A stretch of DNA of 64,000 nt from Alphaproteobacteria bacterium (GTDB taxonomy: Bacteria > Pseudomonadota > Alphaproteobacteria > UBA8366 > Aestuariispiraceae): contig JASJDC010000002.1 in the NCBI GenBank assembly GCA_030065235.1, forward strand, positions 272,001 through 336,000, in the 5' to 3' direction. Made by a program: the position numbers and the translations under genes. This document shows positions 1-8,650 of the stretch, in pieces (within the stretch, counting starts at the first letter, position 1; each line of letters opens with the position of its first letter). Under the pieces are notes generated by a model that ran no database searches, had not been told where the DNA came from, and saw only the letters and a program-made list of their open reading frames with translations.

Positions 1-532
1 CCGCCAGCAGGAATTCGGCCGCCTTCCGGCCGCCCGCGATATTGTCCGACGTCACCGCCGACATCCGACTGTCGTCCTGGCTGCGGTTGAACAGCACCAT
101 CGGCACGCCCGCCGCGCGGCAGCGTTCGGACAGGCCCGAGGACAGCGCCACCGAGGCGGCGATGATCCCGTCCACCTGATAGTCGAGGATTTCCTCGATG
201 ACGTGGTCAATACTGGCCGCGTTCTTGCCGGCCATGAAGATGAGCGCGTGATAGCCGCGCGCCTGCAAGGCGTTGGACAGCTTCTCCAGCGCGTCGGGAT
301 AGAATTGATTATCGAGATAGGCGACCACCAGGCCGATGATGCGGCTCTTACCCGAGACCATGGCGCGGGCCAGCACATTGGGCCGGTAGCCTAGTTCCAG
401 CGCCGCCTTGCGGACCTTCTCAACGGTCTTGGGCGAGGCCGAGGCGCCGGGCGTGAAGACTCGGCTGACCGCCGACTGGCTGACGCCTGCGCGCGACGCG
501 ACCTCCGCCGATGTGATCCTAGTTTGCGCCAT
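1..532 (-). CDS. LacI-family transcriptional regulator (partial, C-terminus off window)
   Basis: Reading the minus strand from the ATG at 532 gives a typical LacI N-terminus: a helix-turn-helix (ITSAEVASRAGVSQSAVSRVF), a hinge helix with YRPNVLARAM, then the start of a periplasmic-binding-protein-like sensor domain (IIGLVVAYLDNQFYP). The window ends about 177 residues in, so the effector pocket is incomplete. Its ATG shares one base with the stop of the preceding SDR gene (TGATG), so it is the last visible gene of the ABC-transporter operon and is probably translationally coupled. It likely represses that operon and the divergent gene at 7589 through the operators at 7493-7561; this is inferred from context. 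Confidence 0.9.
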   Translation of the reverse strand, partial: MAQTRITSAEVASRAGVSQSAVSRVFTPGASASPKTVEKVRKAALELGYRPNVLARAMVSGKSRIIGLVVAYLDNQFYPDALEKLSNALQARGYHALIFMAGKNAASIDHVIEEILDYQVDGIIAASVALSSGLSERCRAAGVPMVLFNRSQDDSRMSAVTSDNIAGGRKAAEFLLA

Positions 533-1305
533 CACGCCGCCGTCCAACCGCCATCCACCAGCAGCGCCGTCCCGGTCACCAGGCTGGCGGCGTCGGACGC
601 AAGATAGATCACGGCCCCCATGATGTCCTCGACCTCGCCCGGCCGCCCCAGCTTGATCGCGTCGAGTATCCAGGCGCGTTTCTCCGGATCCTCGAAGCTC
701 GGGCGCGACAGATCGGTCAGGATGAAGGTCGGGCAGATCGTGTTCACGCGGATGCGCGCCGGGCCGAACTCGATCGCCATCGCCTTGGTGAAACCTTCGA
801 CGGCGAATTTCGAGGCGCAATAAACCGCGCGGTCCGGCCCGCCGACATGGCCCATCTGGCTCGAGATATTGATCAGCGATCCAGGCCGCCCAGCCGCCAT
901 CAACCCTTTCGCCACCGCCCGTGTCAGGAAGTAGGCGCCGCGCACATTGATCCCCATGACCGCGTCGAAATCCGCGATGGTCGTGTCCACCGACTTGCTG
1001 TGTCGCGCCAAGCCGGCCGAGTTGAGCAGGATGTCGAACGGCCCGCGCGCGGCCACCGCCCGCTCCGTGGCCTCGACATCCGAAACGTCCAGAGACAACG
1101 CCGCGGCCGTCCAACCCTTGTTCGCCATCGCCGCGACAAGTGCGTCGAGCCGGTCCGCACGCCGGGCCGCGAGGGTCACCTCGGCGCCATGCTCAGCAAG
1201 CGCGGCGGCGGCCGCCAGACCAATGCCGGACGAGGCGCCGGCGACCAGGGCCCGTTTCCCGGCGAGGCTAAATGAAGGCGTTTTCGGAAAGTCGACCGCG
1301 CTCAT
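532..1305 (-). CDS. SDR-family oxidoreductase
   Basis: A classical short-chain dehydrogenase of 257 aa, cytoplasmic and NAD(P)-dependent. The Rossmann glycine motif GASSGIG is at residues 23-29, NSAG near 95, and the catalytic set is Ser149, Tyr162 and Lys166 (YCASK). The ATG at 1305 is preferred over a longer frame because it overlaps the upstream stop by four bases (ATGA) and the protein then begins just before the first beta strand. It sits between the HisD-like dehydrogenase and the LacI gene, so it probably oxidises or reduces an intermediate of the imported substrate. The substrate cannot be read from sequence. Confidence 0.9.
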   Translation of the reverse strand: MSAVDFPKTPSFSLAGKRALVAGASSGIGLAAAAALAEHGAEVTLAARRADRLDALVAAMANKGWTAAALSLDVSDVEATERAVAARGPFDILLNSAGLARHSKSVDTTIADFDAVMGINVRGAYFLTRAVAKGLMAAGRPGSLINISSQMGHVGGPDRAVYCASKFAVEGFTKAMAIEFGPARIRVNTICPTFILTDLSRPSFEDPEKRAWILDAIKLGRPGEVEDIMGAVIYLASDAASLVTGTALLVDGGWTAA

Positions 1306-2612
1306 TCGGCCGCCGCGCCATAAGGCACGTTCCGGCCGCCATAGCGGCGCACCCGCACATTGCATTGCTCCGCATGGCCGACAAAGCCTTCGAGCATGCA
1401 AAGGCGCGAGCCATATTCGCCGATCATGGCGGCGGCCGCGTCGGTCGTGACCTTCTGGTAGGAATGGGTCTTCAGAAACTTCCCGACCCAGAGGCCGCCC
1501 GTATAGCGACCTGCTTTCTTAGTCGGCAATGTATGGTTGGTGCCGATGACCTTGTCGCCATTGGCGACATTGGTGCGGGGCCCAAGGAAGAGCGCGCCGT
1601 AGGAGTGCATGTTCTCCAGATACCAATCGTCGCGATCGGTCATCACCTGCACATGCTCATAGGCCATGTCGTTCGCGACCTGCAGCATCTCCTCATGCGT
1701 GTCGCACAGCACCACATCGCCATAGTCGTTCCAACTGACGCGCGCGGTCTCCGCCGTCGGTAGGATGTCCAACAGACGGTCGCACTCTACGATGGTCTGC
1801 TCGGCCAGCTTCTTGGAGTTGGTGATCAGGCAAGCCGGCGAATTGTAGCCATGCTCCGCCTGCCCCAGCAGGTCCGTCGCGCAAATTTCCGCATCCACCG
1901 TATCGTCGGCGACGACCATCGTTTCGGTCGGACCAGCGAACAGGTCGATCCCGACCCTGCCGTAAAGCTGCCGCTTGGCTTCGGCGACAAAGGCGTTGCC
2001 GGGCCCGACAAGCATATGCACCGGCTCGATCGTTTCGGTCCCCAGCGCCATCGCGCCGACCGCCTGGATGCCGCCCAAGACATAAATCTCATGCGCGCCG
2101 GCCAGTTTCATCGCCGCGACGATGGCCGGATGCGGCGCGCCGTCGACCGGCGGGGCCGAGGCGACGATGCGGGGCACGCCGGCGACCGACGCGGTCAGCA
2201 CCGACATATGGGCGCTGGCCACCATCGGGAACTTGCCGCCCGGCACATAGCAGCCGACAGACTGCACCGGGATGTTCCGGTGCCCCAGAATCACGCCGGG
2301 CAGGGTCTCGATCTCGATATCGCTCATCGAGGATTTCTGCGCCTCGGCGAAGCGGCGGATCTGGGCCTGCGCGAACTGGATATCCGCCATATCGCGGGTC
2401 GAGACCTTGCTCACCGCCGCCTCGATTTCACTGTCGGTCAGGCGGAAACTTGCCGCTGAATACTGGTCGAACTTCTCCGACAAGGCGCGCACCGCCGCGT
2501 CGCCTCGCGCGGCGATATCGGCCAGGGTCGACTCGACCAAAGCGCGGACCTTGGCCTCGTCTTCCGCGCGTTCGGACTCGGGTTTGGATCGTTTCAGATG
2601 GGTGATCGCCAT
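1302..2612 (-). CDS. Histidinol-dehydrogenase-family enzyme, HpsN-like
   Basis: A 436-aa zinc-dependent NAD dehydrogenase that oxidises a primary alcohol to a carboxylate. All family residues are visible: zinc ligands Gln251, His254, Asp353 and His413, and the catalytic Glu319-His320 pair. Text such as [16 protein letters not shown] and TGGLWVGKF recalls sulfopropanediol 3-dehydrogenase HpsN more than biosynthetic HisD. No other histidine-biosynthesis gene is nearby, and the gene lies in a sugar-type ABC importer operon. I therefore infer a catabolic polyol or sulfo-polyol substrate; HpsN identity itself is not established. Confidence 0.82.
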   Translation of the reverse strand: MAITHLKRSKPESERAEDEAKVRALVESTLADIAARGDAAVRALSEKFDQYSAASFRLTDSEIEAAVSKVSTRDMADIQFAQAQIRRFAEAQKSSMSDIEIETLPGVILGHRNIPVQSVGCYVPGGKFPMVASAHMSVLTASVAGVPRIVASAPPVDGAPHPAIVAAMKLAGAHEIYVLGGIQAVGAMALGTETIEPVHMLVGPGNAFVAEAKRQLYGRVGIDLFAGPTETMVVADDTVDAEICATDLLGQAEHGYNSPACLITNSKKLAEQTIVECDRLLDILPTAETARVSWNDYGDVVLCDTHEEMLQVANDMAYEHVQVMTDRDDWYLENMHSYGALFLGPRTNVANGDKVIGTNHTLPTKKAGRYTGGLWVGKFLKTHSYQKVTTDAAAAMIGEYGSRLCMLEGFVGHAEQCNVRVRRYGGRNVPYGAAAE

Positions 2613-2621
2613 ACTCTCGCC

Positions 2622-3131
2622 TCAGCTCTCCGGGCGCGGCGGCTCAACCTCGCCCCGGTCGTACTTTTCCCAGCCTTCGCCCTCGAAGACATCGCGGCCC
2701 AACTGCATCAGGATGGCGGCGAAATCGACAGAGACCGGGTTGTCCTTGATCCGGCCGTCGACGACGCGCCAGAAATCCATATAGGGAATGCGCACGCGCT
2801 TGCCGGTGGGCGCGATCCCCATGAAGGGACCGGAATGGGTCGCTTCGATATGGCCGAAGCAGGCCGCCCATTCACCGTCGGCCAGATAACGCTCGGTGAT
2901 ATAGGCGCGCTCGGTGAAGGCGGCGCGGAACGGCAATTGCCAATTCGCGCGGAAGGCGGCCAGGCCTTCCTTCACGCCGCAGCCCCGATTGCCGCGCCAC
3001 AGGAAATCCTCGTGGAAATAGCGCGCCATGTCGTTTTCGTTGGCGGCCAGCCCGGCCTCCATGCGCTTGACCGTCGCCAGCGTCTCGGCGCTTTGCGTGG
3101 CGTGGAGGCCTCCGGGGGGATCGGCCGTCAT
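2622..3131 (-). CDS. NTF2/SnoaL-like protein
   Basis: A 169-aa single-domain protein of the NTF2-like (SnoaL) fold. Typical features are the helix with ENDMARYFHEDFLWRGNRG, GPFMGIAPTGKRVRIPYMDFWRV and the terminal strand region. Members of this fold act as cyclases, isomerases, dehydratases or ligand-binding proteins, so the activity is open. The ATG overlaps the stop of the upstream permease by four bases, and the HisD-like gene starts 9 bp after it. The shared phrase GPFMGxAPTG links it to the C-terminal half of the divergent two-domain protein at 7589-8593, suggesting both act on related ligands. Confidence 0.8.
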   Translation of the reverse strand: MTADPPGGLHATQSAETLATVKRMEAGLAANENDMARYFHEDFLWRGNRGCGVKEGLAAFRANWQLPFRAAFTERAYITERYLADGEWAACFGHIEATHSGPFMGIAPTGKRVRIPYMDFWRVVDGRIKDNPVSVDFAAILMQLGRDVFEGEGWEKYDRGEVEPPRPES

Positions 3132-4009
3132 CCTTTCACCGCTCCCGCCGTCAGGCCAGAGACGATCTGGCGCTGGAACAGCATCACCAGCAGAAACAGC
3201 GGCACGGTCGCCGACACCACCGCCGCCACCGCGAACATGACATTGCCTTCGGTGTAGGTGGTGCCCAGATAGGCCGCGATCTCCGGCACCATGGTGCGGT
3301 TGTTCTCCGACAGAAGCATGGTCGTGACCGCGAAGTCGTTATAGGCCAACAGGAAGGAGAACAGGCCGGTAGTGATCACGCCGGGCCACATCACCGGGAT
3401 GATCACGTGGCGGAAGGCCTGGAACTGGGTGCAGCCGTCAACCTTGGCGCTTTCGTCCAGCTCCTTGGGAATGTTCTGAAAGAAACTGTGCAGCATCCAC
3501 AGGGTGAAGGGTTGGTTGATCGCCACCAGGACGATGATGGTGGTCGGCAGAATGCCCCACAGGTTCCATTCGAAGAAGGGCAACATATAGCCCGCCACCA
3601 GCGTGATCGGCGGCATGGCGCGGAAGATCAGCGCGGTGATCAGCAGCCAGAACGTGTAGCGGTAGCCCGAGCGCGACAGCGCGTAGCCGCCCAGCGTGCC
3701 GATGGTGAGCGAGGTCAGCACCACAAAGAAACAGACGATGAAGGTGTTGATGACGTGGCGCCAGAACTCTTCCTGAACCCATGAGCCGTGATAGCCGGCG
3801 CCGGTAAAGGCGCGGCCGTACTCAGCCTGCGTGCGCTCGCCGGTCAGCGCGTTGGTCCAGTTGGAGATCGAGAAGAAATCGAGCTCGACCTTGAACGAGC
3901 CCCATAGGGTCCAGAAGAACGGGAAGGCCGCCATCAACAGCCAGATGATGATGAAGCCGATCAGGACGATGCGGAGCCCCGGAGGCAAGCGTTGCGCGCG
4001 TGAAGCCAT
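3128..4009 (-). CDS. ABC sugar-type importer permease (MalG/UgpE type)
   Basis: A 293-aa inner-membrane permease. It begins with a TM segment (IVLIGFIIIWLLMAAFPFFWTLW) and carries the cytoplasmic coupling motif (EAA loop) around ELDESAKVDGCTQFQAFRHVIIPVMWPG, matching the carbohydrate-uptake CUT1 subfamily. The start is one base after the stop of the other permease and its own stop overlaps the NTF2-like gene, so translation is tightly coupled. It pairs with the permease at 4011-5039 to form the translocation channel. Confidence 0.9.
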   Translation of the reverse strand: MASRAQRLPPGLRIVLIGFIIIWLLMAAFPFFWTLWGSFKVELDFFSISNWTNALTGERTQAEYGRAFTGAGYHGSWVQEEFWRHVINTFIVCFFVVLTSLTIGTLGGYALSRSGYRYTFWLLITALIFRAMPPITLVAGYMLPFFEWNLWGILPTTIIVLVAINQPFTLWMLHSFFQNIPKELDESAKVDGCTQFQAFRHVIIPVMWPGVITTGLFSFLLAYNDFAVTTMLLSENNRTMVPEIAAYLGTTYTEGNVMFAVAAVVSATVPLFLLVMLFQRQIVSGLTAGAVKG

Positions 4010-4010
4010 C

Positions 4011-5039
4011 TCAGGTCTTCTTCTTGAAATCGCGCCAGGTGCGGACGAGCACCGGCGACAGCAGGATCGCGACGCCGATGATGGTCAGCACCGACGAGGC
4101 CGAGGCGGATGACAACTGCCGGGTCTCCCCGCCTAGATCGTTATAGATAAACCAGCTCAGACTCTGGGCGTGGGCCGAGGCGTTGAAGCCGACAATCGGC
4201 TCGAACACGCGGAAATTGTCCATAATCTGGATCAGCGCGACGAAGGTCACCAGCGGCATCAGATGCGGAATGACGACATAGCGGACCCGCTGCCAGCGGG
4301 TCGCGCCGTCGATCTGCGCCGCCTCGATCTGATCCATCGGCAGGGTCTGCAGGCCGGCATAGAAGATCACGAAGGCGAAAGGGGCCGAATGCCAGACGCC
4401 GTAGGTGATCAATGCGACCCACATCAGCCCGGTCGAGGCCTTCAGCGACAGGTCGGGGTCGCCGGCTAGCCACTGAATGGCGCTGCCGAGCACCCCGCGA
4501 CTGTCGATCATCCAGAACAGCACCAACGCGCCGATCAAGGGCGTGATGATGAAAGGCAGAAGCGAGAAGAAGATCGCCAAGCCCTTCAACCGCACATGCA
4601 AGGCGTTGACCGCCAGGGCGATTACCAGCCCCAAGGCGATGACCAGCGGCGTCACAACAAAGGTAAAGGTCAGGGTGAAGGCCATGGCCCGGTAAAAGGG
4701 CAGGTTTGCCAACTGATCGGCGAAGCCCCCCAACCCATCCGACGCGGACCAGGCCTCCGCGACTTCACTGAAGGCGAGATGGCCCCGGTCGATGAAAATC
4801 TCGAACCCGACGAACCGGCCCATCGGCTGCGCCTCGCGCAGGGCGCGGGTGGCGTCATGGTCAATTGTGGTCTCGGTCGTACAGCCGACCAGGGGCGTGC
4901 AATTCTCAACCTCCCGCAACACCGCCTCATGCGGGGCGAAGACGGACTGGATCAAGACCGACACGATCGGCAAGGCGATGAACAGCAGCATCGCCGTCGC
5001 CGTCGGCAGGATGAACCAGAAAAACGTCTTGTGCCGCAT
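4011..5039 (-). CDS. ABC sugar-type importer permease (MalF/UgpA type)
   Basis: A 342-aa inner-membrane permease. The ATG at 5039 (MRHKTFFWFILPTATAMLLF) is chosen because the in-frame upstream extension is Arg/Pro-rich and unlike a permease N-terminus. There are about six TM segments; the EAA motif is near MDQIEAAQIDGATRWQRVRYVVIPHLMP. Between TM1 and TM2 lies a long periplasmic insertion of roughly 100 residues containing two cysteines (NCTPLVGC), larger than in many UgpA-type permeases. It partners the permease at 3128-4009. Confidence 0.9.
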   Translation of the reverse strand: MRHKTFFWFILPTATAMLLFIALPIVSVLIQSVFAPHEAVLREVENCTPLVGCTTETTIDHDATRALREAQPMGRFVGFEIFIDRGHLAFSEVAEAWSASDGLGGFADQLANLPFYRAMAFTLTFTFVVTPLVIALGLVIALAVNALHVRLKGLAIFFSLLPFIITPLIGALVLFWMIDSRGVLGSAIQWLAGDPDLSLKASTGLMWVALITYGVWHSAPFAFVIFYAGLQTLPMDQIEAAQIDGATRWQRVRYVVIPHLMPLVTFVALIQIMDNFRVFEPIVGFNASAHAQSLSWFIYNDLGGETRQLSSASASSVLTIIGVAILLSPVLVRTWRDFKKKT

Positions 5040-5103
5040 GGTATCGAGGTCCGGTGCGAAAGAGCGGTCGAACGGCCTAGGAGGACCGCCCGACCGCCAG
5101 CCT

Positions 5104-6330
5104 TTACAGGAAACCCTTTTCCTTCGCCGCGGCGCGGTAGGCCGCCTCGACATCGGCCAACGCCTGTTCGGCGCTTTCCTTGCCCTGCATGAAGTCGCCC
5201 AGTTCGTTGCCCAGCGCCGTATGCATCAGGCCCATATAGGGCAGCATCGGATAAGGAATGGCGCCCGCCTTGGCGGCGTCGAACACGCCGAGAGAGTCCT
5301 CGGTCGGTTCATAGCCCTCGATCAGCCAGACCGCCTGGGTTCGAACGCTTTCATCCTGCATCAGTTCCGGCCGGATTCCGTTCATCATCGCGATGAAGGT
5401 GGCTTCCGCCTCGGCGTCCGAGATGTTCTTGGCCACGGTCCAGCCGTCCCACCACAGGGTCGTCGCCGGGATTGAGCCGCCGCCGACGGTCATAGGACCG
5501 GCGATGGCGTGACCCTGTTTGACCTCTTCGGTGACGCCGTCGGCCGTTATCTGCGTGGCGGCGCGCGAGCCCCACATGTTCAAGAGCGCGACATTGCCGG
5601 CGCGGTATTCGGCGTTCGTGGCGTTGCTGTCATGGGTCAGAAAGTCGGGGGTCATGTATTCCGAAAGCGCCTTCATCATCGTCAGCGCCTTGACGCCCGC
5701 CTCGGAATTCACATTCGGTTCCGCGGAGCCCGGTTCGAAATGGCTGCCGCCATAACCGAGCAACATGTTGTTGAATTCCTGAGCCAGATTCCAACCCGCC
5801 GCGTAGGCGCCGCCGATCGGGTTCTGCATCACGCCTTTCGAACGAATCGTCTCCGCCGCGTCGAGCATTTCCTCATAGGTCTTTGGCGGTTCGATACCGA
5901 GATCAGCCAAGATATCCTTGCGGTACATCAGATGCTGGGCGTTGGCCATGAAGGCCACGGCCATCACTTTCCCGTCGATGGTGATCAGCTGGTTCTGCTG
6001 CAGACCCTGGCCATGTTTGGCGACCAGATCGTCGAGCGGCCGGATCACATCTTCGTTCATCAACGCCACGATCGAGCTGTTGGCGATGATGGCCGAGGTG
6101 TATTCCGCTGGGTTTCCCTGCATACCCGGCACGTTGATCGACTGGTGATCTGCGGTCAGGTTCGTCGCAACCTCCGCCCCGGTGCAGGCGGCGGCGTTGG
6201 CGCCGACGGTCTGGATCGCAGGAAACTCGTTGCCGACGATCGACACGCGCGCGGAGATCTCGCAGGCCAGGGCCCCGGACCCGGCAAAGGCCAGCATAGC
6301 GCCCGCCAAAGTTGCTTGTCTTAGGAACAT
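5104..6330 (-). CDS. ABC sugar-type substrate-binding protein
   Basis: A 408-aa periplasmic solute-binding protein of the extracellular-binding family 1. A Sec signal peptide occupies residues 1-22 (hydrophobic core ending SGALA, cleavage before Cys/Glu). The mature part shows the usual two-lobe features (YRKDILADLGIEPPKTYEEMLDAAETIR, MWGSRAATQ). An AGGGAG ribosome site precedes the ATG. It delivers the unknown ligand to the two downstream permeases. The residue after cleavage is Cys, but I see no clean lipobox, so I treat it as soluble. Confidence 0.9.
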   Translation of the reverse strand: MFLRQATLAGAMLAFAGSGALACEISARVSIVGNEFPAIQTVGANAAACTGAEVATNLTADHQSINVPGMQGNPAEYTSAIIANSSIVALMNEDVIRPLDDLVAKHGQGLQQNQLITIDGKVMAVAFMANAQHLMYRKDILADLGIEPPKTYEEMLDAAETIRSKGVMQNPIGGAYAAGWNLAQEFNNMLLGYGGSHFEPGSAEPNVNSEAGVKALTMMKALSEYMTPDFLTHDSNATNAEYRAGNVALLNMWGSRAATQITADGVTEEVKQGHAIAGPMTVGGGSIPATTLWWDGWTVAKNISDAEAEATFIAMMNGIRPELMQDESVRTQAVWLIEGYEPTEDSLGVFDAAKAGAIPYPMLPYMGLMHTALGNELGDFMQGKESAEQALADVEAAYRAAAKEKGFL

Positions 6331-6411
6331 GGATGGTTTCTCCCTATTCTGCTGAGCGCAGCCCAGGGGCCGCGCCTGATCGCCCCGACCGGGGGCGCGA
6401 TGGACCGGGGG

Positions 6412-7461
6412 TCAGCCCCCCACTCGTTCACCCGTTTTGGCGTCGAACAGGTGGCAATGATCCCGGGGCACGCGGATCGAGACGGCGTCGTCGATCTCGG
6501 CTCGGTAATTCTTATCGGTCTTGACGCTGACAAAGGCGCCGCCGATCCGCACGGTGACCATATTGACCTCGCCCAACAGCTCAAGCGTGTAGATCGGCGC
6601 GTTGATCTGGCCGTCGGCCGCGACCACCTCTGCATCCTCGGCGCGGAATCCCAGCGTGACCGCGCCGTCCGGCGCCGAAAGTCCCTCGATCCGCGTATTC
6701 TGGGCGGTGAAAACGCCGCCCTGGATCCCACCGTCGACCAAGTTCATCGCCGGGCTGCCGATAAAGCCGGCGACGAACGCATTGGCGGGACGGTCATAGA
6801 TTGCCGTCGGGCTGCCGACCTGCTGCACCACGCCCTTCTCCATCACCACGACCCGGTCGGCCAGGGTCATCGCCTCAATCTGATCATGGGTGACATAGAT
6901 GGTGGTGACCGCCAGCTCGTGCGACAGGTTCTTGATCTGCGCCCGGGTCGAGACCCGCAGCTTGGCGTCGAGATTGGACAGCGGCTCGTCCATCAGGAAG
7001 ACGTTCGGTTCGCGCACGATGGCGCGCGCCAGGGCCACCCGCTGACGCTGACCGCCGGACAGTTCAGCCGGCTTTCGGTGCAGAAATTCGTCGAGCTCGA
7101 CCATCGCGGACGCCCGACGGACCTTCGCGTCATGGCTGGCCGGATCGATGCCGCGCACCTTTAACGGGAAGCGGATATTCTCGTAGACATTCATGTTGGG
7201 ATAGAGCGCGTAGCTCTGGAACACCATCGAGACGTCGCGGTCCTTCGGCTCGACATCGTTGACGCGCTTGCCGGCGATCATAATGTCGCCCTCGGTGGCG
7301 TCCTCCAACCCGGCAATCATGCGCATCGTCGTGGTCTTGCCGCAGCCGGACGGGCCAAGCAGGACCAGAAACTCCTTGTCCGGGATGGTCAGGTCAAAAC
7401 TCTGGACCCCGACAAAGTCGCCCCATCGCTTCGACAGATTGCGCAGCTGGATTTCAGCCAT
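6412..7461 (-). CDS. ABC sugar-type importer ATPase (MalK/UgpC type)
   Basis: A 349-aa cytoplasmic ATPase. It has Walker A GPSGCGKTT, signature LSGGQRQRVALARAIVREP, Walker B VFLMDEPLSNLDAKLR and the H-loop TIYVTHDQIEAM. The C-terminal MalK/TOBE-type regulatory domain follows Asp-rich linker text near residue 240. The ATG at 7461 is preferred to an in-frame start 9 codons upstream because MAEIQLRNLSKRWG is the usual family beginning. It is the first gene of the eight-gene operon, 31 bp from the first LacI-type operator. Confidence 0.92.
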   Translation of the reverse strand: MAEIQLRNLSKRWGDFVGVQSFDLTIPDKEFLVLLGPSGCGKTTTMRMIAGLEDATEGDIMIAGKRVNDVEPKDRDVSMVFQSYALYPNMNVYENIRFPLKVRGIDPASHDAKVRRASAMVELDEFLHRKPAELSGGQRQRVALARAIVREPNVFLMDEPLSNLDAKLRVSTRAQIKNLSHELAVTTIYVTHDQIEAMTLADRVVVMEKGVVQQVGSPTAIYDRPANAFVAGFIGSPAMNLVDGGIQGGVFTAQNTRIEGLSAPDGAVTLGFRAEDAEVVAADGQINAPIYTLELLGEVNMVTVRIGGAFVSVKTDKNYRAEIDDAVSIRVPRDHCHLFDAKTGERVGG

Positions 7462-7492
7462 ATCCCCCCGAACCGCCTTTATCTGCACAAGC

Positions 7493-7508
7493 TTGCATAC
7501 GTTTGCAA
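7493..7508. promoter_or_regulatory. LacI-type operator 1
   Basis: A 16-bp near-palindrome, TTGCATACGTTTGCAA, with the central CG typical of LacI-family sites. Its reverse complement is nearly identical to the site at 7546-7561. It lies between the divergent ABC operon and the NTF2-like gene. Confidence 0.75.
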
Positions 7509-7545
7509 AAGGCTAGACTCGGCTGTCGCGATTTGGCAAGCCCCT

Positions 7546-7561
7546 TTGCAAGCGTATGCAA
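7546..7561. promoter_or_regulatory. LacI-type operator 2
   Basis: A 16-bp near-palindrome, TTGCAAGCGTATGCAA. It matches operator 1 in inverse orientation at 15 of 16 positions. The centres are 53 bp apart, about five helical turns, so a tetramer or two dimers on one DNA face could form a short loop. It ends 27 bp before the ATG at 7589. Confidence 0.75.
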
Positions 7562-7588
7562 AACCATCGGGCCGGGAAGGCCGCGCGC

Positions 7589-8593
7589 ATGACTGATTTC
7601 TCCGCCGAGAAGCGACTGGTTCTGGATTGTTACGCGACGCTTGATAGGGCGGCGCTGGACGGTCTGGCCGATGTTTTAAGCCTTTACTGCACGCCAGACT
7701 ATCGCTGGCGCGGCTTTCACCCGTTCAACGAACTGGTCGGACCCGAGACGGTCGCCGAGCGTTTCTGGAGCCCGCTTCACCGCGCTTTGACGCCGATCCA
7801 GCGCCGACAAGACATCTTCATGGCCGGCCGCAATCAAATGAAAGACGATGCGAGCGTTTGGGTCGTCTCGATGGGACATCTTATGGGCCTATACGACGCG
7901 CCCTGGCTCGGGCTGCCGCCGACCGGCAAGATGGCGTTTCTGCCTTATTGCGAGTTCAACCGGATCGAGGGCGGCCGGATCGCCGAAAGCGCCTTCTATT
8001 TCGATCTGCCGCATCTGATGGTTCAGGCCGGGCTGCGGCCGTTTCCGAACCAGACCGCGGCGCATGTCACCCAGCCCGGCCCGATCACCCATGGCGGTCA
8101 GCTGTTCGACCCGCAGCCGCCGGAGGAAGGCGTCCGGACGCTGGCGGCGATCGAGGCGATGATCGCTGATCTCGGTCAATGGCATAGCGGCCTACCGCTC
8201 GAAGAGGAACTGCGCCGAACCTGGATGGAAGACATGATCTGGTGGGGTCCGGCCGGCATCGGCGCGACCTATACGATCGAACGTTACGCCAAACAGCATG
8301 CCGGCCCGTTCCGCGCCGCCTTTTCCGACCGGTCCAAGACCAAGCATCTCTGCCGGATGGCCGAGGGCGCGTTCGGCGGTTTCTTCGGCTGGCCCAACTT
8401 CACCGCGACCCTGTCCGGCCCGTTCATGGGCCGCGCGCCGACCGGGAGGCGCGGCGAATTTCGGGTCATCGACCTCTATCGGCGCGCTGGGGACAAGCTG
8501 GCGGAAAACTGGATCTTCATCGACCTGTTGCATTTCTGGAAGCAGCAAGGCGTCGACATCCTGGCCGATATTCGGAAGACGCTATCCGGGTAA
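7589..8593 (+). CDS. Two-domain NTF2/SnoaL-like protein
   Basis: A 334-aa cytoplasmic protein made of two NTF2-like domains, roughly residues 1-155 (TPDYRWRGFHPFNELVGPETVAERFW, then LPPTGKMAFLPYCEFNRIEGGRI) and 180-334 (MIWWGPAGIGATYTIERYAKQHAGPFR, then GPFMGRAPTGRRGEFRVIDLYRR). The ATG at 7589 follows a GGAAGG site by 8 bp; an in-frame upstream start would overlap operator 2. It diverges from the ABC operon and shares its operators, so it belongs to the same pathway. The function is unknown: a lyase, isomerase or ligand-binding role are all possible. Confidence 0.82.
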   Translation: MTDFSAEKRLVLDCYATLDRAALDGLADVLSLYCTPDYRWRGFHPFNELVGPETVAERFWSPLHRALTPIQRRQDIFMAGRNQMKDDASVWVVSMGHLMGLYDAPWLGLPPTGKMAFLPYCEFNRIEGGRIAESAFYFDLPHLMVQAGLRPFPNQTAAHVTQPGPITHGGQLFDPQPPEEGVRTLAAIEAMIADLGQWHSGLPLEEELRRTWMEDMIWWGPAGIGATYTIERYAKQHAGPFRAAFSDRSKTKHLCRMAEGAFGGFFGWPNFTATLSGPFMGRAPTGRRGEFRVIDLYRRAGDKLAENWIFIDLLHFWKQQGVDILADIRKTLSG

Positions 8594-8650
8594 CGCGATT
8601 GGGCGCCGGCCCTAGGTATCGCGCAAGCGGCCGACGCGCTCCGCCGGTCG

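Noticed and set aside
1302-2612. Biosynthetic histidinol dehydrogenase (hisD)
   Set aside because: No other his gene is nearby, the sequence text resembles HpsN-type enzymes, and the setting is a solute-import operon.
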